Positions 37,550 to 45,999 of a stretch of 57,261 nucleotides of DNA are shown here, piece by piece. The notes under the pieces were generated by a model, which did no database searches, was not told the origin of the DNA, and saw only the letters and a list, made by a program, of their open reading frames with translations. The stretch's first letter is position 1; every line of letters starts with the position of its first letter. The position numbers and the translations under genes are program-made. The DNA is from Anaerolineae bacterium. GTDB taxonomy: Bacteria; Chloroflexota; Anaerolineae; Anaerolineales; E44-bin32. The DNA lies in the NCBI GenBank assembly GCA_011174825.1, contig DUEZ01000054.1, positions 1 through 57,261 on the forward strand. The letters run 5' to 3'.

Positions 37550-38452
37550 TCAAAGCAGCCCCGACTCAATGAGGATCTGCCGAAGGACCTCCTTATCCTC
37601 ATCTCCCAGCGACAGAAGAGGCGACCGCACAGGGCCACCGTAATATCCCAACATGTCCATGGCCGCTTTTAGTCCCGGTATCCCGTATCGCACCGTGACG
37701 GCGGTGTTTACCTCAACCAAACGCAGTTGTATCGCACGTGCGATATCAAGCTCGCCGACGTGAAAATGCGCCAAGATATCGGCGAGCTCCTGACCCGCGA
37801 TGTTCGCTAGGGCTCCGATCACTCCCACCGCTCCTACGGCGAGTGCACCTAACATAAACCCGGCTGATCCCGCTAGGACATGGAATTCTTCTGGTGTCCG
37901 ATGGACCATGGTTCCGATCTTGGCAACGCTTCCCCCGCTCTCCTTAATCCCGATCACATTCGGGTGATCCGCAAGGTGAACAACCGCCTCAACCTTAAGT
38001 TCTACCCCGGTGTTCGCTGGTACGTTGTAGAGCAGAATCGGTATCGGTGAGGCGTCCGCGACTTGCTGGTAATGGTTTTCGAGGGCGATAGAAGACATCA
38101 TCGCTTTGTAATAACTAGGGGTAACAACGATGGCAACATCGGCACCGACCTGCGCCATTCGATGCGTCAACTCGATCGTGGCCCGTGTCGACTGCATACC
38201 CGAACCCGCGATCAGGAGACGATCTGATGGTGCCACCTCCCGAACGGCACGGACTACGTCGACCCGTTCGTCCGAGCTAAGGGAGACAAATTCTCCGTTC
38301 GAACCACCCACAACATAGCCTGATAGAGGTTGGTGGTTCCAGCGATCAAGGTTCGTAGACAGGTTCTGGAAATCGATGTCACCATTCGGCATGAAGGGCG
38401 TGGGGATGGGTGGATACACACCATCAAGAGGGAAAGGTTTCTTCGTATTCAT
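37550..38452 (-). CDS. DapA-family aldolase, HOGA1-like (4-hydroxy-2-oxoglutarate aldolase)
   Basis: A 300-aa Schiff-base aldolase of the dihydrodipicolinate synthase family. The substrate loop reads GGSNGEFVSLSS rather than the GTTGE of DapA, the catalytic tyrosine region is ILLYNVPANTG and the lysine GIKESGG. From memory, the segments LLIAGSGMQSTRATIELT, MAQVGADVAIVVTPSYY, EFHVLAGSAGFMLGA and AVTVRYGIPGLKAAMDMLGY closely follow animal HOGA1, which cleaves 4-hydroxy-2-oxoglutarate to pyruvate and glyoxylate. So a catabolic aldolase is more likely than lysine biosynthesis. A small acidic protein gene lies 24 nt upstream and may be cotranscribed. No ribosome site is evident. Confidence 0.85.
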   Translation of the reverse strand: MNTKKPFPLDGVYPPIPTPFMPNGDIDFQNLSTNLDRWNHQPLSGYVVGGSNGEFVSLSSDERVDVVRAVREVAPSDRLLIAGSGMQSTRATIELTHRMAQVGADVAIVVTPSYYKAMMSSIALENHYQQVADASPIPILLYNVPANTGVELKVEAVVHLADHPNVIGIKESGGSVAKIGTMVHRTPEEFHVLAGSAGFMLGALAVGAVGVIGALANIAGQELADILAHFHVGELDIARAIQLRLVEVNTAVTVRYGIPGLKAAMDMLGYYGGPVRSPLLSLGDEDKEVLRQILIESGLL

Positions 38453-38476
38453 TGGAATAAAGTAGATAGTCGCTCA

Positions 38477-38755
38477 TCATGCGTTGAAGTCTTCAACCGC
38501 TTCACCGATGGCTTTGCGTATGCGCTCGTCCGGGATATCTTCTACATTCAGGTATCGCTCGCTATCGATCCAGATCTCAAGAGAACCATCCAAAGAGGTT
38601 CCAAAATCAATCACCACATCACGAAGATCGGAATGCTCTTGTAGCTTTTGTTTAACCAAATCTTCGATCTTTTCGCTCACAGGTGATGCCTGGAGCTCGT
38701 CCGATTCAGAATCCGAATCACCATTAGATTCCATTTCTCTATAAGGATCAGGCAT
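38477..38755 (-). CDS. Small acidic protein, unknown
   Basis: 92 aa with a disordered acidic N-terminus (ESNGDSDSESDELQASP), then an alpha-beta segment (EDLVKQKLQEHSDLRDVVID, GSLEIWIDSERYLNVEDIPD, ERIRKAIGEAVEDFNA). AAAGGA ribosome site 8 nt before the ATG. The second half has the regular look of a folded conserved domain. No family recognised. Located just upstream of the aldolase on the same strand. Confidence 0.65.
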   Translation of the reverse strand: MPDPYREMESNGDSDSESDELQASPVSEKIEDLVKQKLQEHSDLRDVVIDFGTSLDGSLEIWIDSERYLNVEDIPDERIRKAIGEAVEDFNA

Positions 38756-38946
38756 CTACTTAATCCTTTCCTGATCATGATCAATTGTATGATCAAGCAC
38801 AAGCAGATCAGGCAGCTAGGTCTTACTATCGGTTCCACTCAAAACGATCACACCTATTGAAGACGATAATCCCTGCATGGACGCTATATGCGTCTATCTT
38901 ACTGCTCGAGTCGATAGAATTAATTTAAGAGTTCCTTTACAGCATC

Positions 38947-39579
38947 CTATACCCCAACAAGGATAGTTCTTGCGGGTGCGCCATCGCTACCGATGATTTT
39001 TAACGGCAGGCAGTAGAGTGTATATCGTCCCTGTCTGACTTCACTCAAATCGAGGCCTTCGATAACGGTTACACCGTTTTCCAACAAGATGCGATGAGTT
39101 TCTCGACTTGCCCCGAAAGGTGCGACGGACAAATAATCAATCCCCACCAACTTAACTTTTTTTCGCACCAACCAGGAAGCTCCACTGGCGTCAATTGCAA
39201 CGAAGTCTTTCTTGAACTTAAGCTCACCATCAGCCCAATACTTCGAGTTTGATGTTCTGAATAAGACCCGTCGAGTACGAGGTGGGATCGCGGATCCTTC
39301 AAGTGTATTTTCATCGATCACAGATGCATTGGGGAGATGGACAACATACGCTCTACCGATGAGCACTTGAATTGGTATGGCTTCAACTCCTAAGGAGTCC
39401 TCGATAAAATGGATCGGTGCATCAACGTGCGTTCCGATATGCACACCACATTCCAACCTGGAGACGTTGGCATTCGCACCTTTAGCAATTTCCCTGACCC
39501 GTTCGATCACAACTGGGGGATCTCCGGGCCAGACGGGCATTTCAGGTGATATTCCTAAGGATATGTCATATATTCGCAC
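38947..39579 (-). CDS. Cyclase-family metal-dependent hydrolase (kynurenine formamidase-like)
   Basis: A 210-aa protein of the cyclase/KynB family. Signature: YDISLGISPEMPVWPGDPP, the metal motif HIGTHVDAPIHF, the second site VLFRTSNSKYW, and VGIDYLSVAPFG with ILLENGVTVIEGLDLSEV. The GTG at 39579 has GGAGG at 6 nt and yields the family start VRIYDISL; a reading 13 codons longer is rejected. Family members hydrolyse N-formylkynurenine, cyclic amides or isatin, and no kyn neighbours are present, so the substrate is open. The 38756-38946 spacer contains only a short TGATCATGATCA palindrome. Confidence 0.88.
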   Translation of the reverse strand: MRIYDISLGISPEMPVWPGDPPVVIERVREIAKGANANVSRLECGVHIGTHVDAPIHFIEDSLGVEAIPIQVLIGRAYVVHLPNASVIDENTLEGSAIPPRTRRVLFRTSNSKYWADGELKFKKDFVAIDASGASWLVRKKVKLVGIDYLSVAPFGASRETHRILLENGVTVIEGLDLSEVRQGRYTLYCLPLKIIGSDGAPARTILVGV

Positions 39580-39777
39580 ATCCAACCTCCACAGCCGGCG
39601 ATTATAGATTCGAACCAATAGAATTGCGAACAGCTTTTATCCTGGGTGCATTCAAAAAACCAGCGCGGTCATTCCTTGGTCAAGTGAGAGTTGGTGTTCG
39701 TGCGATCCCTTACCCATGATACAAACCTCAAATCCTCTTCCCATCCATATCCCCACCAACCTTTTCATGAGAAAAAC

Positions 39778-39805
39778 TTGGTTCCCTAGGCAGCTGGACT
39801 ATAAT
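39778..39805 (+). promoter_or_regulatory. Promoter of the M20 peptidase gene
   Basis: TTGGTT (39778-39783), a 16-bp spacer and a perfect TATAAT (39800-39805). Transcript start near 39812, about 22 nt before the ATG. Confidence 0.65.
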
Positions 39806-39833
39806 CAAGATACTCGACAGATCAGGAGACACA

Positions 39834-41195
39834 ATGACCGACATAAAAGCCGTGGACGCAGCGATTCAAGGACGAACCGATCAAAGCCTCGAGGAATTAT
39901 CGCGTCTGTGCGCTCAACCCAGCATCGCAGCCCAAGGTCTTGGCATGGAGCCTTGTGCCGAGTTGGTCAAAGAGATGCTAGCTGCTCGAGGTTTTGAGGT
40001 TCAGATTCTCCCTACAGCCGGTTTTCCAGTGGTTTTCGCTGAGCGAAAAGGACGGTCTGACAGGACCTTGATCTTTTACAACCACTACGATGTACAACCA
40101 CCCGAACCCCTTGAGTTGTGGGAGACACCTCCCTTTGAACCTACGATTCGCGACGGGAAGATGTTCGCCCGTGGGGTAAGTGACGATAAAGGACACATCC
40201 TCTGCCGACTAGCAGCAATCGACGCGATATTGGCTGTCGATGGTGAACTACCCTGCAATGTCAAGTTCCTCATTGAAGGTGAGGAGGAGATTGGCAGTGT
40301 TAATCTCACACCATTCATAGAGGACCATACGGACCTATTAGCTGCGGATGCATGCTTATGGGAGTTCGGTTATGTCAATAATGAAGGTGTGCCTATCCAA
40401 TACGCCGGGTTACGTGGGATCTGTTATGTTGAACTAAGCATCCAAACCGCCAGTCGTGATGTTCACTCCGGAACAGGAGGGTCGATCTTCCCCAATGCCG
40501 CTTGGCGACTGACGTGGGCCCTGAATACGCTAAAAACTCCAGATGAACAGATTCGTATTCCAGGGTTCTACGATAAGGTTATACCCCCTACCGAAAGAGA
40601 CCTGCAGTTACTAGAAAATCTTCCAGATCCATCCGATGAGTATAAGGAGAGGTATAGTTTGCAGGGTTTTATCAAGGGAATCGAAGGGGGACTAGAACTT
40701 AAACGGGAAGCGATTTTCACGCCAACATGTACCATTTGCGGGCTGACGTCGGGTTATCAGGGTCCTGGCTCAAAAACGGTGCTCCCCTCTGAAGCGAGTG
40801 CGAAGGTTGACTTCCGCTTAATCCCGAACCAAGACCCACAAGAAGTCTTACTCCAACTGCGTGATCACTTGAACATCGAGGGATACCACGATATAGAAAT
40901 CACATTTCTGGGTGGAGAAGCACCTGCCAGGACCGACCCCGACGATCCCTTCCTTCAGATGGTGGTGGAAAGCGCCTGTGAAGTCTATGGAGTTCCTATG
41001 TTGATCCAGCCTATGTCCGGGGGCTCGGGTCCGAATCATGCTTTTATCCACCATCTTAAGCTACCGGTGGCGACTGCTGGTGTAGGCTACCCTGACTCGC
41101 GAGCTCACGCGCCGAATGAAAACCTCGTTATCGACAACTTCATCGATGGGGTCAAGCACACTGCACGCATCTTAGTCAACTTCGGAGCAGGCTAG
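39834..41195 (+). CDS. M20-family metallopeptidase (dipeptidase-like)
   Basis: A 453-aa zinc peptidase of the M20/M25/M40 family, close to the ArgE/DapE/ACY1/CPG2 dipeptidase group. Zinc and catalytic residues are visible: FYNHYDVQPPEPLELWETPP (first His and Asp), ARGVSDDKGH, LIEGEEEIGS (catalytic and ligand Glu), the dimerisation-domain HSGTGGSIFPNAAW, and the late GGSGPNHAFIH. AGGAG ribosome site. Expected to cut dipeptides or acylated amino acids in the cytoplasm. No transport genes are adjacent. Downstream lies a run of repeats. Confidence 0.9.
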   Translation: MTDIKAVDAAIQGRTDQSLEELSRLCAQPSIAAQGLGMEPCAELVKEMLAARGFEVQILPTAGFPVVFAERKGRSDRTLIFYNHYDVQPPEPLELWETPPFEPTIRDGKMFARGVSDDKGHILCRLAAIDAILAVDGELPCNVKFLIEGEEEIGSVNLTPFIEDHTDLLAADACLWEFGYVNNEGVPIQYAGLRGICYVELSIQTASRDVHSGTGGSIFPNAAWRLTWALNTLKTPDEQIRIPGFYDKVIPPTERDLQLLENLPDPSDEYKERYSLQGFIKGIEGGLELKREAIFTPTCTICGLTSGYQGPGSKTVLPSEASAKVDFRLIPNQDPQEVLLQLRDHLNIEGYHDIEITFLGGEAPARTDPDDPFLQMVVESACEVYGVPMLIQPMSGGSGPNHAFIHHLKLPVATAGVGYPDSRAHAPNENLVIDNFIDGVKHTARILVNFGAG

Positions 41196-41227
41196 AAAGC
41201 TCCGTCACGATTTTTCGGACATGTTGC

Positions 41228-41255
41228 GTAGGGGCGGTTCGCGAACCGCCCCTAC
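41228..41255. repeat. Perfect 28-nt GTAGGGGC palindrome
   Basis: GTAGGGGCGGTTCG and its exact inverse CGAACCGCCCCTAC, without a loop. 32 nt after the peptidase stop; would form a strong hairpin or cruciform. Confidence 0.75.
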
Positions 41256-41291
41256 GGTATTTAAACATTTACCACGAGCAATAAGAACGCA

Positions 41292-41319
41292 GTAGGGGCG
41301 CAATTAATTACGCCCCTAC
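41292..41319. repeat. GTAGGGGC palindrome with AT-rich centre
   Basis: GTAGGGGCGCAATT followed by AATTACGCCCCTAC. The same outer ends as the 41228 copy but a different centre, showing that the ends are the conserved part. Confidence 0.7.
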
Positions 41320-41358
41320 ATGCCATCTCATCTCGATTTGAATGTGCTAAAGATCTTC

Positions 41359-41428
41359 GTAAGGGCAATTCATGTCGTCTCGCACCCTGGCCGTTGTTCG
41401 CGGCACGAACGGTGAATTGCCCCTACAT
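41359..41428. repeat. Long GTAGGGGCAATTCA palindrome, second copy
   Basis: Begins GTAAGGGCAATTCATG and ends TGAATTGCCCCTACAT, with the inner CGTCTCGCACCCTGGCCGTT unit also found at 35391-35461. Sequence 41429-41633 shows no gene or signal. Confidence 0.7.
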
Positions 41429-41633
41429 TTTCATCAAACCCAGCGTACCCAATTCCGTGACGCAACTCCTTGAAATACAATGACGTTATTCGTGATCATC
41501 CTTTAATAGACCCCTACTTAGTTGGGTACAGCTAAGAACACTAAGATCACTGCCTAACAGATTCTTAGCCTACCTCTATCTTGCGTTGTTCCGCTCTAAC
41601 CAGCTTCAGAATCAAGTCTAAAACTACAATTCC

Positions 41634-41662
41634 TTGTCGGGCATGAGACCATACGCTATAAT
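41634..41662 (+). promoter_or_regulatory. tRNA-Pro promoter
   Basis: TTGTCG (41634-41639), a 17-bp spacer and a perfect TATAAT (41657-41662). The predicted start is about 5 nt before the mature tRNA 5' end. Confidence 0.7.
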
Positions 41663-41674
41663 CCTCTGGTACAT

Positions 41675-41749
41675 CGGGGCGTAGCGCAGCCCGGTTAGCG
41701 CACCTGCATGGGGTGCAGGGGGCCGGCGGTTCAAATCCGCCCGCCCCGA
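41675..41749 (+). tRNA. tRNA-Pro (anticodon GGG)
   Basis: Full cloverleaf of 75 nt. Acceptor stem CGGGGCG / CGCCCCG, D-arm with AGCGCAGCCCGGTTAGCGC, anticodon stem CCTGC / GCAGG with loop ATGGGGT (anticodon GGG reads CCC/CCU), T-arm GGCGG-TTCAAAT-CCGCC, discriminator A. CCA is not encoded. C1-G72, as in bacterial tRNA-Pro, supports the assignment. Confidence 0.95.
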
Positions 41750-41750
41750 C

Positions 41751-41786
41751 AAACGACCACCAAGATCAGCTGGGTGGTCGTTTTTT
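41751..41786 (+). terminator. Terminator of tRNA-Pro
   Basis: AAACGACCACC pairs with GGTGGTCGTTT after an 11-nt loop, ending in six T residues. It begins 2 nt after the tRNA. Confidence 0.9.
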
Positions 41787-42028
41787 CATTTAAACCACCG
41801 CATGAATAAAAACATGAAAAGCTTTCCCCCATACGTCCTAGGTAAAGGAGATCGCTTTGTTTAAGTCCATTTCTAGGGTGTCAGAACAAAATTCTAGATT
41901 GATGTAAGCAGCGGTGTAAGAGAGGATGACGGAGCTCGCGTCGAAATCCCAGGCCAGAGCGTTGCTGAAATCTTAGCTTCCTATCGCAAGTCGCTTCCGC
42001 TGAACATTCTCTCGTGCTTAGCCATCAT
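41787..42028. other. Gene-free stretch
   Basis: No convincing gene. An AAAGGAG followed by TTG at 41857 opens a 16-codon reading frame that stops at once; it could be a decayed gene start but has no recognisable product. Confidence 0.4.
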
Positions 42029-42094
42029 GTCATTCTGAGTGAGCCCTTCGGCTTCGCTCAGGATAAACTCCGCGAGCGAAGAATCCCTCTGATG
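42029..42094. repeat. GTCATTCTGAG repeat, second copy
   Basis: The first 60 bases are identical to 35161-35220, which is striking for two non-coding sequences 7 kb apart and implies recent copying or gene conversion. 42095-42264 has no clear content beyond a decayed continuation (TCAGAATGACAG near 42138). Confidence 0.75.
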
Positions 42095-42264
42095 TGGCAT
42101 TTGGATTCATAGCACCACCGGAATTCCTCCTTACGCTCAGAATGACAGAGGATATGCGTCAAATTCAGATGTAGAAACCACAACTTGAGAGAGTGGAAAT
42201 CATGCTCGCAGCAAAAACCAGAGGAGACGCAATAAAAATATCGTCCGTTCTCTCAAAACCTACT

Positions 42265-43215
42265 CTACCCCTTCCCTCCCGACCGAACCAACTCAAGCGC
42301 GATGAGACCTGCACCTATCACCGGCTCTCGACGGGGCAAGATAACCTCTGCTTGAGCGGCTACCTCCCTCAATTCCTGTTGAATGATTTCAACTATTCGC
42401 GGGCTTCCCTTGAATATACCACCCGATAGCACAACCTCGAAGCTGTCGTTTTCCATCCCTAAATCTTCAATGACCACCCGTGCGGCCAAGAATAATTCCA
42501 TCGCTGCTTCGCGAACAATCACCACAGCCTGCTCATCACCCTCCTCAGCCGCTTTCAGAACTACTGGGGCGAGGGCTGCAACCTCAGGCGCGGCCCACCC
42601 TTCGAGATAGATCAGATTGGCCAAATCCTCCAGCGTAGGAACATTAACGGACGCGGTCAGTCGATCAACCAAGGTCGTCAACGGACCTCGACCATCATGA
42701 GCCCGGGTCGCAGCATTTAACCCCCGTAAAGCAATATAGTAGCCACTCCCCTCATCCCCAAGGAGATGACCCCACCCACTGGATCGAGCGAAACGTCCGG
42801 AAGGATGATACCCGACAGCAATGGATCCCGTGCCGGAGATGATCACCACACCAACGTGTTTTCCCTCCGTGCCGCCAACCAATGCAATCGTCGAATCATG
42901 GACAACCTCAACATGGACTTGAGGCAGCAGTCTTTCCGCCATTCGCTTGAGAATGAGTTCATCCTCAGGACGATCGAGGCCGGCCATTCCCCAGCAAGCT
43001 GCAGCCAGAGAAGGGTTTCCAGCCGCATCGATCGTCGCGGTTAGAGTATCCGCGATCGCTTTGCTTGCTGCTTCAACTCCGACCGATTGATGGTTTGAAG
43101 GCCCACCCTGACCACGGCTAATTTCTCGGCCCCTTTCATCTAAAATGACACACAATGTGCGCGAACCACCACCATCCAGCCCGAGGACATAGAATGCTGA
43201 AGTCTCAGAAGACAT
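42265..43215 (-). CDS. BadF/BadG-type sugar kinase (N-acetylglucosamine kinase-like)
   Basis: A 316-aa ASKHA-fold kinase. The phosphate-1 motif is LGLDGGGSRTLCVI, followed by GGPSNHQSVGVEAA, the central VHDSTIALVGGTEGK and VVIISGTGSIAVGYH, then GWGHLLGDEGSGYYIALRGL and VVLSGGIFKGS. GWG-LGDEGS is typical of the GlcNAc/glucosamine kinase branch of the BadF/BadG/BcrA/BcrD family, not of the benzoyl-CoA reductase activators, which carry Fe-S cysteines. It probably phosphorylates the unphosphorylated sugar released by the GH4 enzymes. Last gene of the PTS cluster, about 230 nt after GH4 number 1, separated by a repeat. Confidence 0.88.
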   Translation of the reverse strand: MSSETSAFYVLGLDGGGSRTLCVILDERGREISRGQGGPSNHQSVGVEAASKAIADTLTATIDAAGNPSLAAACWGMAGLDRPEDELILKRMAERLLPQVHVEVVHDSTIALVGGTEGKHVGVVIISGTGSIAVGYHPSGRFARSSGWGHLLGDEGSGYYIALRGLNAATRAHDGRGPLTTLVDRLTASVNVPTLEDLANLIYLEGWAAPEVAALAPVVLKAAEEGDEQAVVIVREAAMELFLAARVVIEDLGMENDSFEVVLSGGIFKGSPRIVEIIQQELREVAAQAEVILPRREPVIGAGLIALELVRSGGKG

Positions 43216-43347
43216 CTCAATCCACTCGTATATTTAATGAATACTTTTAGTCGTTGTTCTAATGAATATATCAGCGAAGTGCTTTGTTCGTTGATTGTGT
43301 TCCATTCTGTAAACTACGGCGAGAATAATACCTTCGTTCAAAAATTC

Positions 43348-43401
43348 TTTGGAGTCCAGAAGCTCTGCTTCTGGGCGCAAGCAGAGCTTGCGCACTCCAA
43401 A
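43348..43401. repeat. GCAAGCTCTGCTTGC repeat, copy 3
   Basis: TTTGGAGTCCAGAAGCTCTG at the left is matched by GCAGAGCTTGCGCACTCCAAA at the right: an imperfect palindrome with TTTGGAGT / ACTCCAAA ends. It defines the ends of the family seen at 37195 and 37422. Confidence 0.65.
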
Positions 43402-43447
43402 TTGCAGCCAGCCAACGAGAATTTATCCGTAATCTAATAATTACTTG

Positions 43448-44695
43448 TTAATTCGACCAATCCTCCGGCCAGATCTCCTTGAGTAGGTCCCGAGCTTGAT
43501 CTAAATTACCCACCAAATGATTGAGCATCATCGCACGTAGCGCTTTGGCATATGATTTCTCGACGATCGCCTCTACCCACAGCATCTCGAATGCGGCGTT
43601 CAGTCGTACCATGGCCTGGATATCAGGTGGCGCTTTCGGGGGCTGTAAGGGGTAGAAACCCTGGCTTGTGACCACCGCTGGCAGCTCAACGATCGCATCC
43701 TCCGGCATCCACGGGATGGCTTTTCCATTGCGGAGATTAACGATGAACACCTCTTTGGAGTCGTTGAGATGCGCGAGGATTACCGGCACGATGATCTGTT
43801 GATACCAACCCGCACCCCGTGACACCAGACTGGCTGGCATTTCATCGAGGCCCTCTTCCTGAAGATCCTCCATGATCTCAGCCTGCAACACCAATAGCTG
43901 CTCCGCTCTGGTCTCTTTGCCTCGCTGTTTGGCCAACATGCGATCTGAGTGGTAATAATATTTGAAATACGAGGTTGGAATCGCGCCCATCGCTTGTACG
44001 ATGTCAACGTCCACGGGCAATCCAGGCATGTCTTTAATTTTCTCTACGACCTCTGGCATGATGTCTCGCCCTCTCCAACTTGCCTCGGTCACCCAACCAA
44101 AATGATGCATGCCGACATACCCAGCCCAGATCTCCTCCGCTGGCGCTCCAACAAAAGTCGCCACCGATCTAGCTAGCCAGACCGGTGAATCGCAAACCCC
44201 AACGACTTGTACATTCGTGTAATGAGAGATCGCGTATTGAATGAAGCTGCTGGGATTGGTAAGGTTGATGAGGAGCGTCCTAGGTGCTACCTTCTCGATC
44301 ATCTTACAATGCTCGAGCGTCACGGGGATCGTTCGCAACGCGTTGTTCATCCCTCCTGGACCAAAGGTTTCTTCTCCCGGAATGCCAAATTCTTGGGGGA
44401 AGGATTCATCATAGGCTCGAGCTTTGTAGCCTCCAACTCTGATTTGATTCAGGACATAGTCTGATCCCTCAAGGCCGAGGCGTAAATCTGTAGTGTGGTT
44501 GACCGTAAGAGGAACGCTAGCCCGTTCGGCAAGTCGTTTGCTGAGCGCTGCCACACGCTCCAACTTATCAGCCGTCCGACCAAGAAGCACGACCTCGATA
44601 GCAGGACGTTGATCTACATCCACCAATGCCTGGATCAAACCGGGGGTGGCGACACCGCTCCCCCCGAGGACAGAGAGTTTAACCTTTTCCGCCAT
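43448..44695 (-). CDS. GH4-family 6-phospho-glycosidase (paralog 1)
   Basis: A 415-aa NAD- and metal-dependent glycosidase. The Rossmann start is KLSVLGGSGVATPGLIQAL; INLTNPSSFIQYAI, the metal cysteine VGVCDSPVWLARS and metal histidine VGMHHFGWVTEA are present. Family enzymes oxidise C3 of the substrate with NAD, eliminate the aglycone and rereduce. This copy is the most divergent of the three: the conserved GQETTGPGG loop reads GEETFGPGG and the metal cysteine is followed by DSP. ATG at 44695 after GGAGAAGG. It begins 14 nt after the aminotransferase stop. The exact sugar cannot be told from the sequence. Confidence 0.9.
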   Translation of the reverse strand: MAEKVKLSVLGGSGVATPGLIQALVDVDQRPAIEVVLLGRTADKLERVAALSKRLAERASVPLTVNHTTDLRLGLEGSDYVLNQIRVGGYKARAYDESFPQEFGIPGEETFGPGGMNNALRTIPVTLEHCKMIEKVAPRTLLINLTNPSSFIQYAISHYTNVQVVGVCDSPVWLARSVATFVGAPAEEIWAGYVGMHHFGWVTEASWRGRDIMPEVVEKIKDMPGLPVDVDIVQAMGAIPTSYFKYYYHSDRMLAKQRGKETRAEQLLVLQAEIMEDLQEEGLDEMPASLVSRGAGWYQQIIVPVILAHLNDSKEVFIVNLRNGKAIPWMPEDAIVELPAVVTSQGFYPLQPPKAPPDIQAMVRLNAAFEMLWVEAIVEKSYAKALRAMMLNHLVGNLDQARDLLKEIWPEDWSN

Positions 44696-44709
44696 AACCC
44701 TTCTCCACA

Positions 44710-45909
44710 TTACATCCGATCGTAGAATGCCAAGATCGTTTCAGCTGCCCGACGCACTTCATCCTCTCGGAGCGTTTCAAACATCGGCAGGTTCATCACT
44801 CGACGAGCATAGCTTGCACTTACGGGGAAGTCCTCCTCCGAATAACCCATGTCTTGATATGCCCCTTGGAGGGGAACGAGCGCCGGATACATGGCAAAAA
44901 TCCCAATGCCGCGTTCCAACAAGTAGGAGATCAGCTCCACCCTCTCTTCTTCTGAGGGCACGATGGTGGCATATGAGTAATACACGTGGTAGACATCATC
45001 TTCGACATAGGGAAGCTGCAGAGGTGTTTCCGCGAGCATCTCATCATAAATCGCAGCCCAGCGACGTCGTCGCGAGTTCCATTCATCGAGGCGCTTTAAT
45101 TTAACGCTTAAAACAGCAGCCTGAAGCGGGTCCAGACGCTCCTGAAATCCGATCACCTCATGGACGAATTTCCTTCGCTGGCCCACGTATCGCAGGATTC
45201 TCACTTTCTCATCTAGCTCTGGATCGCTGGTCGTGATGGCACCTCCGTCTCCATACGCCCCCAGATTCTTGCCCGGGTAAAAGGAAAAGGCTGCTATGTG
45301 TCCAAGTGAGCCGGTCTTGCGACCCTTATAGGTGGCGCCGTGAGCATGCGCTGCGTCTTCTAGCACGAATAAACCATGCTTCTCAGCCAGCTCCATGATG
45401 GGATCCATGTCCACCGGATGACCGTAGATGTGAACTGGGAGGATCCCTTTCGTACGTGGTGTGATCTTCTCGGCAACCAGATCCGCAGTCATATTGAAAG
45501 TCTTCGGATCGACATCGATAAAGACCGGCTTGGCTCCCGTATAAGAAATACCCAATGCGGTGGCGATATAGGTGTTACTGACAGTGATCACCTCATCGCC
45601 CGGACCGATGTCTTGAGCCGCAAGCGCCAGGTGAAGAGCAGCGGTCCCGCTGGAGATCCCGATGCAGTACTTGCTGTCGCAATAGGCAGCGAACTCACCT
45701 TCGAACTTCTCAAGTACGGGACCAAGTGTATACTTGCCCATTGGCAAAACGCTCTCGATCGCTTCTTTGACTTCATCTGCGATCTCCTCATATTGACGCT
45801 CCAGATGGCCTTCTCCGACCTCAATTTTGTAGTCCTTGGAAGCAAGGGAGGCCAAGCTGACCATTGAAGCGGGAAATTCTACTGGTTTTGAAATATCGAT
45901 CTTCGTCAT
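44710..45909 (-). CDS. DegT/DnrJ/EryC1/StrS aminotransferase
   Basis: A 399-aa PLP enzyme. GISSGTAALHLALAA (cofactor phosphate site), PVHIYGHPVDMDPI, VLEDAAHAHGATYKG and the Schiff-base lysine region AFSFYPGKNLGAYGDGG are all intact. The family transfers an amino group to keto-sugars, including 3-keto-glucose 6-phosphate in the NtdA branch. Being located between two GH4 genes, whose chemistry passes through a C3 ketone, is suggestive. AAGGAG ribosome site; a TTG three codons upstream is too close to it. Alternatives are ordinary nucleotide-sugar or cyclitol amination. The gene is 90 nt after GH4 number 2. Confidence 0.92.
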   Translation of the reverse strand: MTKIDISKPVEFPASMVSLASLASKDYKIEVGEGHLERQYEEIADEVKEAIESVLPMGKYTLGPVLEKFEGEFAAYCDSKYCIGISSGTAALHLALAAQDIGPGDEVITVSNTYIATALGISYTGAKPVFIDVDPKTFNMTADLVAEKITPRTKGILPVHIYGHPVDMDPIMELAEKHGLFVLEDAAHAHGATYKGRKTGSLGHIAAFSFYPGKNLGAYGDGGAITTSDPELDEKVRILRYVGQRRKFVHEVIGFQERLDPLQAAVLSVKLKRLDEWNSRRRRWAAIYDEMLAETPLQLPYVEDDVYHVYYSYATIVPSEEERVELISYLLERGIGIFAMYPALVPLQGAYQDMGYSEEDFPVSASYARRVMNLPMFETLREDEVRRAAETILAFYDRM

Positions 45910-45999
45910 AAAAATCAATCTCCTTATCTTGCGTTAGGACCTAGGATCACGTGCCGTATGAGCAACTTTAACCCATACGAAGCGATCTTAGGGAATTTA

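Noticed and set aside
41228..41428. Three palindromic repeats in a row, possible CRISPR-like array
   Set aside because: Units differ in sequence and length, spacing is irregular, and no cas gene is present; they are members of a dispersed palindrome family.
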